This document shows positions 39,749-48,286 of a stretch of 52,700 bases of DNA, in pieces (the stretch's first letter is position 1; each line of letters starts with the position of its first letter). The notes under the pieces are model-generated. The model was not told where the DNA came from and did no database searches. It was given only the letters and a program-made list of their open reading frames with translations. The translations under genes and the position numbers were made by a program. This DNA comes from Nitrosomonas nitrosa (GTDB lineage Bacteria; Pseudomonadota; Gammaproteobacteria; Burkholderiales; Nitrosomonadaceae): assembly GCF_003051105.1 (NCBI RefSeq), contig NZ_QAOO01000020.1, forward strand, positions 1-52,700, given 5' to 3'.

Positions 39749-40075
39749 TCAAAAAGGTAGCTTGATCCCTGGGGGCAAACCCATTCCACCTGTCAAACTG
39801 GCCATTTTTTCTTGTGTCGTTGCTTCAACACGGCGCACAGCATCATTCACAGCGGCAGCAATCAAATCTTCCAGCATTTCCTTGTCTTCACCAATCAAAC
39901 TATTGTCTATGTTGATTCGCTTTACATCATAGCGACAAGTCATCACTACTTTGACCATGCCAGCACCCGATTGACCTTCCACTTCCATGGTAGCCAACTG
40001 CTCTTGCATCGCCTTCATATTTTCCTGCATTTGCTGGGCTTGCTTCATTAAGTTACCTAAATTAGCTTTCATCAT
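39749..40075 (-). CDS. ybaB: YbaB/EbfC family nucleoid-associated protein
   Basis: This is a small DNA-binding protein of about 108 residues. The N-terminal helix [20 protein letters not shown] and the strand region [18 protein letters not shown] are family hallmarks, and it ends [13 protein letters not shown]. The ATG at 40075 follows GGAGA by seven bases; the frame upstream is not YbaB-like. It overlaps the end of dnaX by 14 bases. In many proteobacteria recR comes next, but here rluB follows 67 bases on. Confidence 0.92.
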   Translation of the reverse strand: MMKANLGNLMKQAQQMQENMKAMQEQLATMEVEGQSGAGMVKVVMTCRYDVKRINIDNSLIGEDKEMLEDLIAAAVNDAVRRVEATTQEKMASLTGGMGLPPGIKLPF

Positions 40076-41693
40076 TTTTTTGTCTCCGTTGTTCAACTGG
40101 TTTGATCGACGAAACAATTAGCTTAGCGTCAAAATTTTCAATTAATTCTCTCACCACAGGATCGGATTCAATTGCAGCGATCGCCTCAGCCTGTTTTGCC
40201 TGCTTTGCGCGATCTTGCATTGCAATCGATGTCATCCCCGTTACGCTGCCTATCGAAAAAGTCATGCTTATCGGTTTCCCAAGATAGCTTTCCACTGCGG
40301 CCTTCAGCTTATCTTGATAAATTTTCTCTAACAAATATTTATGCTCTTCCGGCACGCATAGTTCAATCTTATCACCAGAATAAGAGCGTGCTTCACAATG
40401 TTGTGCCAGCATCTTTGCCATACCGCCCAAATTCAATTGTTTAACGATTGTTAGCCAATCTTGATTAGGCGCATCTGATTGTTCACTCTTTTTCTGTGGA
40501 ATTGGATAAGCATTGTCCGGGAGTGGCTCCTTTGTTTGTATCGATGCTTGCAAGGCGCTTTCATCTTTTGCGAATTGCTTAGGAAACCCCTTTTCTGGCA
40601 ATAGCCGATCAGGAAAAAATGCTAGCATCCGCATCAATGTCATGGTAAACCCGGCATACTCATCGGGCGCCAAATTCAGGTCTTGCCGTCCATGAAGTGC
40701 AATCTGATAAAACAATTGAATATCTTCAGCAGTAAAACGTTCAGCTAACGCAAATATCTGCTCACGCTCCGGCAACGTCTCATCTATCGCTTGCGGGGCT
40801 ACCTGCGCCATTGCCAGGAGATGGAGCACGGTCGCGAGATCCTGTAAAGCATTGTCCATCGACAAACTCCGCGCCTCCATTTCGTCAGCTATCGACAACA
40901 GTTTCACAGCATCTTTACGAACCAACGCTTCCAGCAATGCAAGGAGGTAGTCCTGTTCAATAACACCCAGCATAGCACGGACATTTGCTTCCGTAACAGC
41001 ACCCTTACCATAAGCAATGGCCTGATCCAATAGACTCAGCGCATCGCGCATACTTCCTTGCGCCGCTCTGCCTAGTAAGCGTAAAGAGGCTGAATCAGAA
41101 ACCACCTGTTCCTGCGACAGTATTTTTTCCAAATACGTCACAATCAAGGCAACAGGAATTTGTTTCAAATTGAATTGAAGACAGCGAGACAGTACTGTAA
41201 CCGGAATCTTCTGCGGATCAGTTGTCGCCAAAATAAATTTAACGTGCTCCGGGGGTTCTTCTAAGGTTTTGAGCATGGCGTTAAAAGCCGATTTGGATAG
41301 CATATGCACTTCATCGATCAGATATACCTTATAACGCGCAGCGGTCGGCGCATAACAAGCGCTCTCAAGCAGCTCGCGCATACTATCTACTTGCGTATTA
41401 GAGGCGGCATCCAACTCAACCAAATCGACAAAATTCCCTTTATCGATGGCAATACAAGCTGAACACTGCCCACAAGGCATAGCCGTTACCCCTGTTTCAC
41501 AATTCAACGCTCTGGCCAATATCCTTGCAATCGTCGTTTTGCCGACACCGCGTGTGCCCGTAAATAGGTAGGCGTGGTGCAGCCGGTTTTGTTCGAGAGA
41601 ATGTGTAATCGCAGTGACGATATGATCTTGCCCTGTCAACTCGGAAAAATTTTTGGGACGCCACTTTCGGGCAAGAACTTGTGATTGGGACAC
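40062..41693 (-). CDS. dnaX: DNA polymerase III subunit tau/gamma
   Basis: DnaX is the ATPase of the replicative clamp loader. The 543-residue protein has the Walker [19 protein letters not shown] (about residue 45), a zinc module with four cysteines ([16 protein letters not shown]) and the Walker [10 protein letters not shown]. The sensor region [19 protein letters not shown] follows. The C-terminal third is the polymerase-binding tau region. I found only five As before G near QKKSEQ, not a classical A6G slippery site, so gamma production by frameshifting is not evident. It is the first gene of dnaX-ybaB, downstream of the SRP RNA. Confidence 0.95.
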   Translation of the reverse strand: MSQSQVLARKWRPKNFSELTGQDHIVTAITHSLEQNRLHHAYLFTGTRGVGKTTIARILARALNCETGVTAMPCGQCSACIAIDKGNFVDLVELDAASNTQVDSMRELLESACYAPTAARYKVYLIDEVHMLSKSAFNAMLKTLEEPPEHVKFILATTDPQKIPVTVLSRCLQFNLKQIPVALIVTYLEKILSQEQVVSDSASLRLLGRAAQGSMRDALSLLDQAIAYGKGAVTEANVRAMLGVIEQDYLLALLEALVRKDAVKLLSIADEMEARSLSMDNALQDLATVLHLLAMAQVAPQAIDETLPEREQIFALAERFTAEDIQLFYQIALHGRQDLNLAPDEYAGFTMTLMRMLAFFPDRLLPEKGFPKQFAKDESALQASIQTKEPLPDNAYPIPQKKSEQSDAPNQDWLTIVKQLNLGGMAKMLAQHCEARSYSGDKIELCVPEEHKYLLEKIYQDKLKAAVESYLGKPISMTFSIGSVTGMTSIAMQDRAKQAKQAEAIAAIESDPVVRELIENFDAKLIVSSIKPVEQRRQKNDES

Positions 41694-41755
41694 GCTATTT
41701 ACCAGACAAAGAATGAAAGCAAATATTACCTATCCGTAGCCGGTTAAATTAGGGT

Positions 41756-41852
41756 GGCGAGCCAAACCCCCGGCACTTGCAGAAAATAGCTGTGGCTGCT
41801 TCCTTCCGGACCTGACCAGGTTCACTACCATGCAATGCGGGGAGGCCCGCCG
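41756..41852 (-). ncRNA. ffs: Signal recognition particle RNA, small bacterial type (4.5S)
   Basis: On the minus strand the conserved tip GGTCAGGTCCGGAAGGAAGC (asymmetric loop plus GGAA tetraloop) is present in full. The flanks close as a long hairpin: 5' GGCGGGCC pairs with 3' GGCTCGCC. The length is about 97 bases. It forms the SRP with Ffh for cotranslational membrane targeting. A TAGAAT -10-like box lies about 20 bases upstream. Ends are uncertain by a few bases. Confidence 0.95.
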
Positions 41853-41906
41853 TATAAAGGACTATTCTACATTAATCTGCGGATAGCTTATCATTGATTT
41901 GCAATT

Positions 41907-41940
41907 AAAAAACCCTTTGCAAATCCTCTCAGCAAAGGGC
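41907..41940 (-). terminator. Rho-independent terminator facing leftward
   Basis: On the minus strand CCCTTTGC and GCAAAGGG form a perfect 8-bp stem with an 11-base loop, followed by six T. No minus-strand gene ends just upstream except, across the island, tRNA-fMet. It may be the tRNA's original terminator, left behind when the island inserted. Confidence 0.7.
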
Positions 41941-41994
41941 TCATAATTCCAACTTTAGCAGATTCTTTAATTGTAATTGCGCTCGATTGTTGTA

Positions 41995-42004
41995 TGGTTG
42001 CGGG
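41995..42004 (+). repeat. Left direct repeat: copy of the tRNA-fMet 3' end (candidate att remnant)
   Basis: TGGTTGCGGG here is identical to 47967-47976, the complement of the tRNA-fMet CCA end and acceptor stem. The two copies bound about 6 kb of accessory genes. Ten bases is short, and no integrase is in between. Confidence 0.4.
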
Positions 42005-42146
42005 AATGCACAACCCCCTTAACCTGTTTTTCCGCAATCAGCCTTTCAGAACGAAATATTACCATATAACCTATGTGGAACGGTAAAAATTAAATCAGCC
42101 GGCCCAGAGTACTTCTCTGACTGAATAATACGCTCACGCATATTTG

Positions 42147-42320
42147 ATGAAAATACTCCAGCTCACAGAAAGAGCCAAAGAGCGTTTCTTCATCAAAGAT
42201 GAACAGACTCATTCACAAATTTTGGCAATGTTAGGGCAATCCAAAATTCCCAATAATATTAATCAACTAGCAAAAGCAGCCATCATTGGGCTTCTGGTAT
42301 CCTGTTTAGGGAATAGCTAG
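42147..42320 (+). pseudogene. Remnant of a MobC-like plasmid mobilisation protein
   Basis: This 57-codon frame reads ...HSQILAMLGQSKIPNNINQLAKAA and then changes character. The stretch IPNNINQLAKAA is the RHH-type MobC signature (usually xxNNLNQxAxxxN), preceded by the typical leader with LG. MobC proteins help a relaxase nick the transfer origin. The similarity ends at 42281, one base before the stop codon of the opposite-strand fic gene (42283). The gene appears to have been cut at its 3' side when the fic segment joined. N-terminal sequence is also missing: in-frame TAA at 42126-42128. Confidence 0.5.
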
Positions 42321-43401
42321 TGCTGCGCCCACCACCGACATCTTTAATCAAAATGTCGCGTTCTATCAGACCCAAAATATCCCGCAGAGCCGTATCCTGA
42401 GAACATTCTGCGATCTTTGCCCACTTTGAGGATGTAAGCTTACCCTCAAACCCATCCAACAGCTTGTTCAGCATCAGGCGCTGTCGATCATTGAATGGCG
42501 CATTCTTATAATGCTGCCAGAATCGGGCTTTGTGCAGCACGCTGCCCAGCGTTTCTTCCGTGCTGTTGATTGCACGGTCAAGGCAATTTAAAAACCATTC
42601 CAGCCAGGATGTAATATCGAGGCCACCTTTTTGAGTTTTTTCCAACATATCGTAATAGGTTTTTCTTTCCTGCCGGATTTGTGCCGACATGCTGTAAAAG
42701 CGCTGCGAGCTTTGTTCTGATCGTGCCAATGCCATATCGGCAATCGCACGCGCGATACGTCCATTGCCATCTTCGAAAGGATGAAGTGTGATAAACCAAA
42801 GGTGGGCAATGCCTGCCTTGAGAACGGTATCCGTATCGTCCTTGCCATTAAACCACTTCAGGAACATATCGGTTTCTTTTTTAAGGCGCTTGGCGGCAGG
42901 GGCTTCAAAATGTATCCGCTCTTTTCCAACAGCGCCGGATACCACCTGCATCGGCCCGCTTGAATCATCGCGCCATTGCCCGATGATAATTTTATGCATG
43001 CCACTATAACCAGTCGGAAACAAGGCTGCATACCAGCCAAACAGACGCTCAGTGCTTAGTGGTTGCGCATAATTTTGCATCGCATCCAGCATCATATCGA
43101 CAATACCATCAACATGACGATCAGCGGGTGCTAACGCGCCAATGTCCAACCCTAGCCGCCGGGCAATAGATGAGCGAACCTGGTCACGATCCAGAATTTC
43201 ACCTTCAATTTCGGAAGATTTTAGCACATCGAGCGTCAGGGTCTGGAGCGTGGCTTCCACTTTTAAGGGAAATCCCAACGCATCCATCCTGCCAATCAGA
43301 CGTCCCTGCCGGTGACGCACAGACGCCAGCAACCCGGATAATTTTTTATGATCCCAGCGGAAATCAGGCCAGTCAGACAACTCATGGATATAGCGATTCA
43401 T
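42283..43401 (-). CDS. Fic family protein (DUF4172-Fic-wHTH), class II AMPylator type
   Basis: Fic enzymes transfer AMP from ATP to target proteins. The 372-residue protein opens with a DUF4172-like N-terminus (NRYIHELSDWPDFRWDHKKL). SSEIEGEIL at about residue 60 is the self-inhibitory (S/T)xxxE(G/N) motif, placing it in class II. The catalytic motif HPFEDGNGRIARAI is at about residue 205, complete with His and Arg. The C-terminus looks like a winged helix (WAKIAECSQDTALRDILGLI), suggesting it binds DNA. The ATG at 43401 has GAGG eight bases upstream; a GTG at 43410 is an alternative. Palindromic repeats lie just upstream. Confidence 0.9.
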   Translation of the reverse strand: MNRYIHELSDWPDFRWDHKKLSGLLASVRHRQGRLIGRMDALGFPLKVEATLQTLTLDVLKSSEIEGEILDRDQVRSSIARRLGLDIGALAPADRHVDGIVDMMLDAMQNYAQPLSTERLFGWYAALFPTGYSGMHKIIIGQWRDDSSGPMQVVSGAVGKERIHFEAPAAKRLKKETDMFLKWFNGKDDTDTVLKAGIAHLWFITLHPFEDGNGRIARAIADMALARSEQSSQRFYSMSAQIRQERKTYYDMLEKTQKGGLDITSWLEWFLNCLDRAINSTEETLGSVLHKARFWQHYKNAPFNDRQRLMLNKLLDGFEGKLTSSKWAKIAECSQDTALRDILGLIERDILIKDVGGGRSTSYSLNRIPEAQ

Positions 43402-43413
43402 CCTACGCACCTC

Positions 43414-43482
43414 ATGCGGAGATTATCCGCCATATTCTCCGCATTTTGCAACTGCAATAACCGCATATTATGCGGATATTAT
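43414..43482 (-). promoter_or_regulatory. Operator-like repeat array in the first fic promoter
   Basis: Two palindromes, GCGGA-N5-TCCGC (43416-43430) and CCGCATATTATGCGG (43461-43475), start exactly 45 bases apart. They share the direct repeat ATGCGGA(G/T)ATTAT (43414-43426 and 43470-43482). More TCCGCAT/CCGCAT half sites are at 43438 and 43495. The array abuts the fic start codon, so autoregulation by the protein's own wHTH is plausible. Confidence 0.5.
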
Positions 43483-43576
43483 GATCGCTATTCGCCGCAT
43501 CTGCTTATGTTTCTTGCATGAATCCAGCGATTGCGAGAATATTCTTTAAAGGAGCAGGATTTGGAATTGGCAGGTC

Positions 43577-44218
43577 ATGGATATGGAATTGATCATAATA
43601 TCTGATGAGCTGCGACGGTATCTTCAGGACTTGAAAAGCTCAAGCGGTGCTGGTGCTTCAGCCATGTAACGTGGCGCAAATGATCGCCCAAAAGGTCTTG
43701 ATGCCGCGATGATCAATCGCTGGCTCAATGGCAAGACGAGAACGGCGCGGCCTGATCATTGGAATGATGTGTTCAGGCGCTGGTCGGAGATGCCAAAATG
43801 GATCAAGATTACTCCCGAAATCCAGAAGGAGCTTCAACTCGAACATGAACGAACGGGTATCGGCGCAATAGCTCTTCTCAATATTGCAGGATCACTGAAT
43901 GACGCAATCAAGCCCAGCGCAATCGATCATTGGCTGGCTGGTGTCCGTGACAAAGCGCCGGAGGAACATGTTCAATTTGTCCTGAACGCTTGGCGTGTGC
44001 TTCCCCCGATGGAATGGATCAGACTTACACCGCAACACCTCTCCGATTTAGCCGATTTGCGCAATCGCTTGCACCTCAATCCCCGCATATTGATACGACA
44101 CGCAAGTGATTGCCCTGGTAATCTTGATGAGAACAAAATCTATGACATTCTGGGCGGACGCTATAAACAAATTCGCAAAACTCATTTTGATTTCTTAATG
44201 GGTTTATTATCGAGGTAG
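43577..44218 (+). pseudogene. Three-repeat hypothetical protein gene interrupted by an in-frame stop
   Basis: From the ATG at 43577 one frame runs to 44218 with a single TAA at 43667-43669. Across it, the product would be about 213 residues in three tandem units of about 70 residues. Each starts with a W-I-x-[IL]-[TS]-x or equivalent strand and contains a short helix-turn-helix-like core: AAMINRWLNGKTRTARPDHW, then PSAIDHWLAGVRDKAPEEHV, then ENKIYDILGGRYKQIRKTHF. These cores resemble XRE-type operator-reading helices, but I know no family with this triple layout. A shorter intact protein could start at ATG 43709 (169 residues). It lies between fic and hipA on the opposite strand. Confidence 0.55.
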
Positions 44219-44290
44219 AAAGCGCCTCTCAATTCAGAAACTGAACGTTCATTTGAAACTACCGAGGTTTCCACGACTTAGTTTGGAAAA

Positions 44291-45550
44291 TCACTCTATC
44301 GAGAAGGGATTCAAAAACTGTCTACCCCATAGCAGTCTCTTGTCAACTTCGCTGAGTTCAGCTTCTTCACATACGCCATCCCAATGCCGTTTAATTGCAG
44401 AAATCATCTTTTCAAAGATGGCACGTGCTTGAATTTTGGAAAGCAGAAAGTTATGAGCGGTTGCAAGGCAAGATTTTAATTGGCTAAGATTATTATTGCC
44501 GGAGATAAGCATAGCCTGTGAAGCTTCGTTACCCGTGCGGCCTTGCGGACAAATATCATAAGCCGGTGTAAGCGTCAGTTCTTTGCCATTCCAAAATGCA
44601 GCATGATTTCGCGCATGATCATCCGTGTTACCACAAAGAATATTAAAGACGAGGCGCGAAAAGACTTCCTCAAGTGTCGCTTTTGGATCAGTAAAACGAT
44701 GGCGGATAATTTCCGCAAAGGTTTCATAGCTTGCGTAACGCGCCATCATGTCATCAAGACCAAGCAGTGTCAGTGCCGAGACCATTGCTTTACGCGACCA
44801 GCCTTGATCTTTTTTTGTGCGGTCGAAGCGCTCTATCAAAAGCACGTCTTTATTGGCAGCCTTGATGAGCTTTACAGGCGCAACATTCAAGCCAGATAAC
44901 GCAGCGAGCCGCATTGCAACAAATTCAGCTTTGACAACGCTATACAAGTCAGCGCTGGAAGAAAACTTGGCGACGTATTTTTTGCCTTGATCCAGGATCA
45001 ATGCCTTTGGACGTGACCCGCCGATGGAGCTGCCATGGAAGAGCGCGTGATCCAACTCGGGTGTAAGTGGAACGCCCTTTTCAACCCGTTCAACCGATTC
45101 AACGAGCTCTTCCATACTCACATTGTTTGCTGAGCGTGGTATATACTCGGTTGGCGAGCGCTGAAAATCGAGCGCACCGATACGATCAGAGCCAGATTCT
45201 AATAAATAGGACAATTCATCCAGCTCGCCTGTATCCGTGCTTGCACCTTTGCGTCCCAATTTTTTGTTGATAATGACGCGTCGTCCCCACGCATCCGGCG
45301 CGGCATCCCGAATACAGCCCGGCATGGCCAAGCCTTCGTGTAGGGGCAATACGCCTGCTTTTAAAGGTAATTCCGGCTCGTAAATTGCAATGGCTGGTTT
45401 TTTGTCGCGGGCACGCTCAAGGTAACGCTTACCGTAGTTAAATAGGATATTGCCGTTATCAGCTTCGAGCCTTCCTGCAACGACAGGCTCCGTTTCATCC
45501 GGCAACCATATCCAGACATAAGCTTCTTTGTCATGACTAGAAATCATCAT
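44291..45550 (-). CDS. hipA: HipA-family Ser/Thr kinase toxin
   Basis: HipA toxins phosphorylate translation factors, such as glutamyl-tRNA synthetase in E. coli, and cause dormancy. The 419-residue protein has the HipA N1 domain (AGRLEADNGNILFNYGKRYL, PGCIRDAAPDAWGRRVI). The glycine loop HGSSIGGSRPKALI is at about residue 170, the Lys strand is KYVAKFSSS, and the catalytic loop ILCGNTDDHARNHAAFW is at about residue 305. LTPAYDICP carries the metal-binding Asp. It overlaps the hipB-like gene by 14 bases, the standard antitoxin-first order. Confidence 0.9.
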   Translation of the reverse strand: MMISSHDKEAYVWIWLPDETEPVVAGRLEADNGNILFNYGKRYLERARDKKPAIAIYEPELPLKAGVLPLHEGLAMPGCIRDAAPDAWGRRVIINKKLGRKGASTDTGELDELSYLLESGSDRIGALDFQRSPTEYIPRSANNVSMEELVESVERVEKGVPLTPELDHALFHGSSIGGSRPKALILDQGKKYVAKFSSSADLYSVVKAEFVAMRLAALSGLNVAPVKLIKAANKDVLLIERFDRTKKDQGWSRKAMVSALTLLGLDDMMARYASYETFAEIIRHRFTDPKATLEEVFSRLVFNILCGNTDDHARNHAAFWNGKELTLTPAYDICPQGRTGNEASQAMLISGNNNLSQLKSCLATAHNFLLSKIQARAIFEKMISAIKRHWDGVCEEAELSEVDKRLLWGRQFLNPFSIE

Positions 45551-45893
45551 GCACCACCTTGGATTTTCTGCGCACGGATTTCGGCAATAACGACAGCTTA
45601 TCTTCAGTTTGACGGATATGCCTTGTCAGTGTGGTTTCATCGGCATCAAACAGCTTTACACCGACGATGACTGCCACTTCGAAAACGGCTCCGATCTCGC
45701 ATTTAAGATCACCCTTCTCGATACGTTGCAGCAAACCTCTCGAAATACCAGCACGATCTGCAACCTCTTGAGCGGTCAGCTTTCGTTCTTTTCGTGCAAC
45801 GCGAATTAACTCCCCAAGGAGGAGAGACGCTTCACGACTATAACGTGAGTAAGTTCGTATAATTGATTTTGGCATCAATTTATTTTGGTTCAT
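45537..45893 (-). CDS. hipB: HipB-like XRE-family antitoxin
   Basis: The protein is about 118 residues from the ATG at 45893; the frame opens at 45938. A HTH_3 domain covers LLGELIRVARKERKLTAQEV, with ADRAGISRGLLQRIEKGDLK as the recognition part. The tail is basic (SVRRKSKVV). As an antitoxin it should bind HipA and repress the operon. A perfect copy of the upstream operator half-site (ATGATCTATATAT) reaches into the start codon at 45891-45893. That favours this start or the later Met at 45875. Confidence 0.82.
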   Translation of the reverse strand: MNQNKLMPKSIIRTYSRYSREASLLLGELIRVARKERKLTAQEVADRAGISRGLLQRIEKGDLKCEIGAVFEVAVIVGVKLFDADETTLTRHIRQTEDKLSLLPKSVRRKSKVVHDDF

Positions 45894-46013
45894 ATATAGA
45901 TCATAAAAAGCCTTTATGATTATTCTGTGAACCACCATAATAGATATTGAGCTTTATGTCAAGACAATAATGATCCATATAAAGATCATAATATATGACA
46001 ATGATCTATATAT
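45892..46013. promoter_or_regulatory. hipBA operator array
   Basis: ATATATAGATCAT (45892-45904) and its exact inverted copy ATGATCTATATAT (46001-46013) flank the hipB promoter region. An imperfect palindrome with the same ends, ATGATC...GATCAT (45970-45989), lies between them. Multiple inverted sites suit cooperative HipB binding. Confidence 0.55.
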
Positions 46014-46161
46014 AAACCATTTCTGTACGGAAGATGCTAACTAATAGTGGATACTGTCTTTCGCATAACAGTCTACTGGCGATGCCATGAGCCCTTAAAC
46101 TTATCCTTTCCAGACAGAAGAGCCAGCGTTTTACTCAGAAATACATAAAATCACTGAGAGA

Positions 46162-46284
46162 TTAATTAATTGACCACTCTCAAACAAATCGTCAAGCAAA
46201 GACTCCAGACGTGAAATCAATTCTCCAGCGGCATCACTAACATAAATGGTTAATTAATTTTAGTGCCATATATTTAATTAATTT
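46162..46284. promoter_or_regulatory. Three TTAATTAA palindromes upstream of the second fic gene
   Basis: TTAATTAATT cores occur at 46162-46171, 46250-46260 and 46274-46283, with a degenerate TAATTAAATTT near 46323. The rest of 45939-46386 has no gene that I can see. The repeats could be operators for the downstream fic gene or only AT-rich drift. Confidence 0.35.
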
Positions 46285-46386
46285 CCTTTCCCTGCGAAAG
46301 ATGTTTAACTAATGAAGACGTCTAATTAAATTTGTCATGCATTCTTTAATTTACTTTGTTTGCCAATTAAAGGCGGAAACGATCCC

Positions 46387-47559
46387 ATGAAGAAGGTCAG
46401 AGAAACGGGTGAATTTGTATCCTGCTCGGTGGCAGAGGAAAAATATCAGGCCTTTGTTCCGTCCACTCTGCCTCCTAAACCGCCGCTGGATATGGGGCAG
46501 CTTGGCAGTTTGCTGGCTTCTGCCAGCGCTGCTCTTGGCCGTCTGGATGGTCTAGCCGGATTTTTGCCGGATATTGGATTGTTCATTTACATGTATGTTC
46601 GGAAAGAAGCGCTACTGTCTTCGCAGATTGAAGGGACACAATCGAGCTTTTCCGGTCTTCTGATTCATGAAAGCGAAGCAGCTCCCGGCGCACCTACTGA
46701 AGAGGATGTCCAAGATGTCTCCAATTGCATAGCAGCGCTGAATCACGGTCTGGAGCGGATGCGTGGTGGATTCCCGCTATCCTTGCGGCTGATTCGGGAA
46801 ATTCATGAAATATTGCTTTCAAAAGGACGCGGCTCCACCAAAATACCAGGGGAGTTTCGCCGGTCGCAAAACTGGATCGGCGGCCCACGGCCCTCAAAAG
46901 CCCGTTTTGTTCCACCTCCGCCGGAACGGCTGGAAAAATGCCTCGGCGCTTTCGAAAAATTCCTTCATGCAGATGATGACGGCCTGCCGGTTCTCATTCG
47001 TGCTGCGCTGGCCCATGTGCAGTTTGAAACCATCCATCCATTTCTGGATGGCAATGGCCGCGTCGGGCGGTTGCTCATTACGTTGCTGCTTTGCGCCGAT
47101 GGCGTTCTGAAAGAGCCGATTCTTTATCTCTCGCTCTGGTTCAAGACTCGACGGGATGAATATTACGATCAGCTGCAATATATCCGCGATACCGGGGATT
47201 GGGAAGAATGGGTCAGCTTTTTCCTGCGCGGTGTCATTGAAATCGCCGATCAGGGCGTGGCTACGGCCAAGCGCATTCTTAACCTGTTCAATGCCGACCA
47301 GCGCAGAGTCGAAACAGCTCTCGGCAAAGCTGCGCCATCGGCTCTGAAGATACTTGCCCACATGCGAAAAAAACCGATCATTGCTCCGAAAGATTTGGTC
47401 GTTCCATTGGGACTTACCATGCCGACGATCAATACAGCTCTCCAGCATCTGGAGAAAGCCGGAATCGTGCAAGAAATAACCGGTCGTCAGCGCGACCGGC
47501 TGTTTGCGTACAAGGCTTATCTGGCGATTCTGGAAGAAGGTACGGAACCGTTGGTGTAG
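46387..47559 (+). CDS. Fic family protein with C-terminal winged helix, class II AMPylator type
   Basis: This second, distinct Fic protein has 390 residues. The N-terminal region has the inhibitory helix LSSQIEGTQSSFSGLL (SxxxEG at about residue 77). The catalytic motif is HPFLDGNGRVGRLLI at about residue 216, intact. A flap-like segment, KIPGEFRRSQNWIGG, sits upstream. The C-terminal 70 residues form a winged HTH (VPLGLTMPTINTALQHLEKA, then GIVQEITGRQRDRLFAYKAY). The ATG at 46387 is chosen over an upstream TTG. It points the opposite way to hipBA and the other fic, with no evident antitoxin next to it. Confidence 0.9.
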   Translation: MKKVRETGEFVSCSVAEEKYQAFVPSTLPPKPPLDMGQLGSLLASASAALGRLDGLAGFLPDIGLFIYMYVRKEALLSSQIEGTQSSFSGLLIHESEAAPGAPTEEDVQDVSNCIAALNHGLERMRGGFPLSLRLIREIHEILLSKGRGSTKIPGEFRRSQNWIGGPRPSKARFVPPPPERLEKCLGAFEKFLHADDDGLPVLIRAALAHVQFETIHPFLDGNGRVGRLLITLLLCADGVLKEPILYLSLWFKTRRDEYYDQLQYIRDTGDWEEWVSFFLRGVIEIADQGVATAKRILNLFNADQRRVETALGKAAPSALKILAHMRKKPIIAPKDLVVPLGLTMPTINTALQHLEKAGIVQEITGRQRDRLFAYKAYLAILEEGTEPLV

Positions 47560-47715
47560 ATAGCCATAATCTCATGCACAAAACGCAATAACTTAGCAAA
47601 ATCAATAATTTTTACAAATATTGCCAATCGCAATCGAGCCAAAAAAGAAAGTAAATCCGAAAAAATGAATGCGCTCATTCAGACGACTCGGAAAGATTGC
47701 ATATCAGAATTTTAA

Positions 47716-47964
47716 GCTGGGCATTCCGAATTATTTTCAAGCAGAAAGATTAGCAATCACGATCTTTTGTTGCAACATGTCAAAATGATGGCCGAATCAT
47801 GTGATCAAAAATAGCGTTGGCAGGAAGATTCTGATGTCGACAAATTTTCTTTCGAAAAAGATTTGTCAGACAAGAACGTGATGATTAACCTAAATACACG
47901 TTCATCCCGTAAATCTGCATCTACTGAAAAGGTGTATGAAAACGGATATTTTGAGCGAGGATAA
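47716..47964 (+). pseudogene. Possible decayed ORF ending beside tRNA-fMet
   Basis: One plus-strand frame is open from 47716 to TAA at 47962-47964, apart from TAG at 47812-47814. It reads protein-like sequence such as NHDLLLQHVKMMAESCDQK and RWQEDSDVDKFSFEKDLSDK. It ends two bases before the tRNA CCA end. I do not recognise it; it may be a relic of the element that carried the island. The rest of 47560-47966 holds no feature I can name. Confidence 0.25.
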
Positions 47965-47966
47965 GC

Positions 47967-48043
<77 letters not shown>

Positions 48044-48055
48044 CCAATGGTTCGC

Positions 48056-48084
48056 ATAATAGCAGCAGTACCTCATTCCGTCAA
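48056..48084 (-). promoter_or_regulatory. Promoter of tRNA-fMet
   Basis: On the minus strand TTGACG (48079-48084) and TATTAT (48056-48061) are 17 bases apart, and the tRNA starts about 12 bases further on. This is a strong sigma-70 promoter by sequence. Confidence 0.8.
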
Positions 48085-48286
48085 AATTATGTGCTAAAAC
48101 CTAATCAGAAGCGCAACACGGCTCTTGTACTAAAAGATTCAATAGACAGTCTCTCCAAAAAATTGAGTTGCAGAAAATCAGGTCTGATTTTTGATCTGCA
48201 TTTTTATTCCAAATTGTAAAATACAGCATTATGCCGCAGCATGCTAAAATGGTTATTTTTAATCTACCTCTTAGGGAGAAAATATA

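Noticed and set aside
40440..40520. Programmed frameshift site in dnaX for gamma subunit
   Set aside because: Only A5G is present rather than A6G, and no clear stimulatory hairpin was found.
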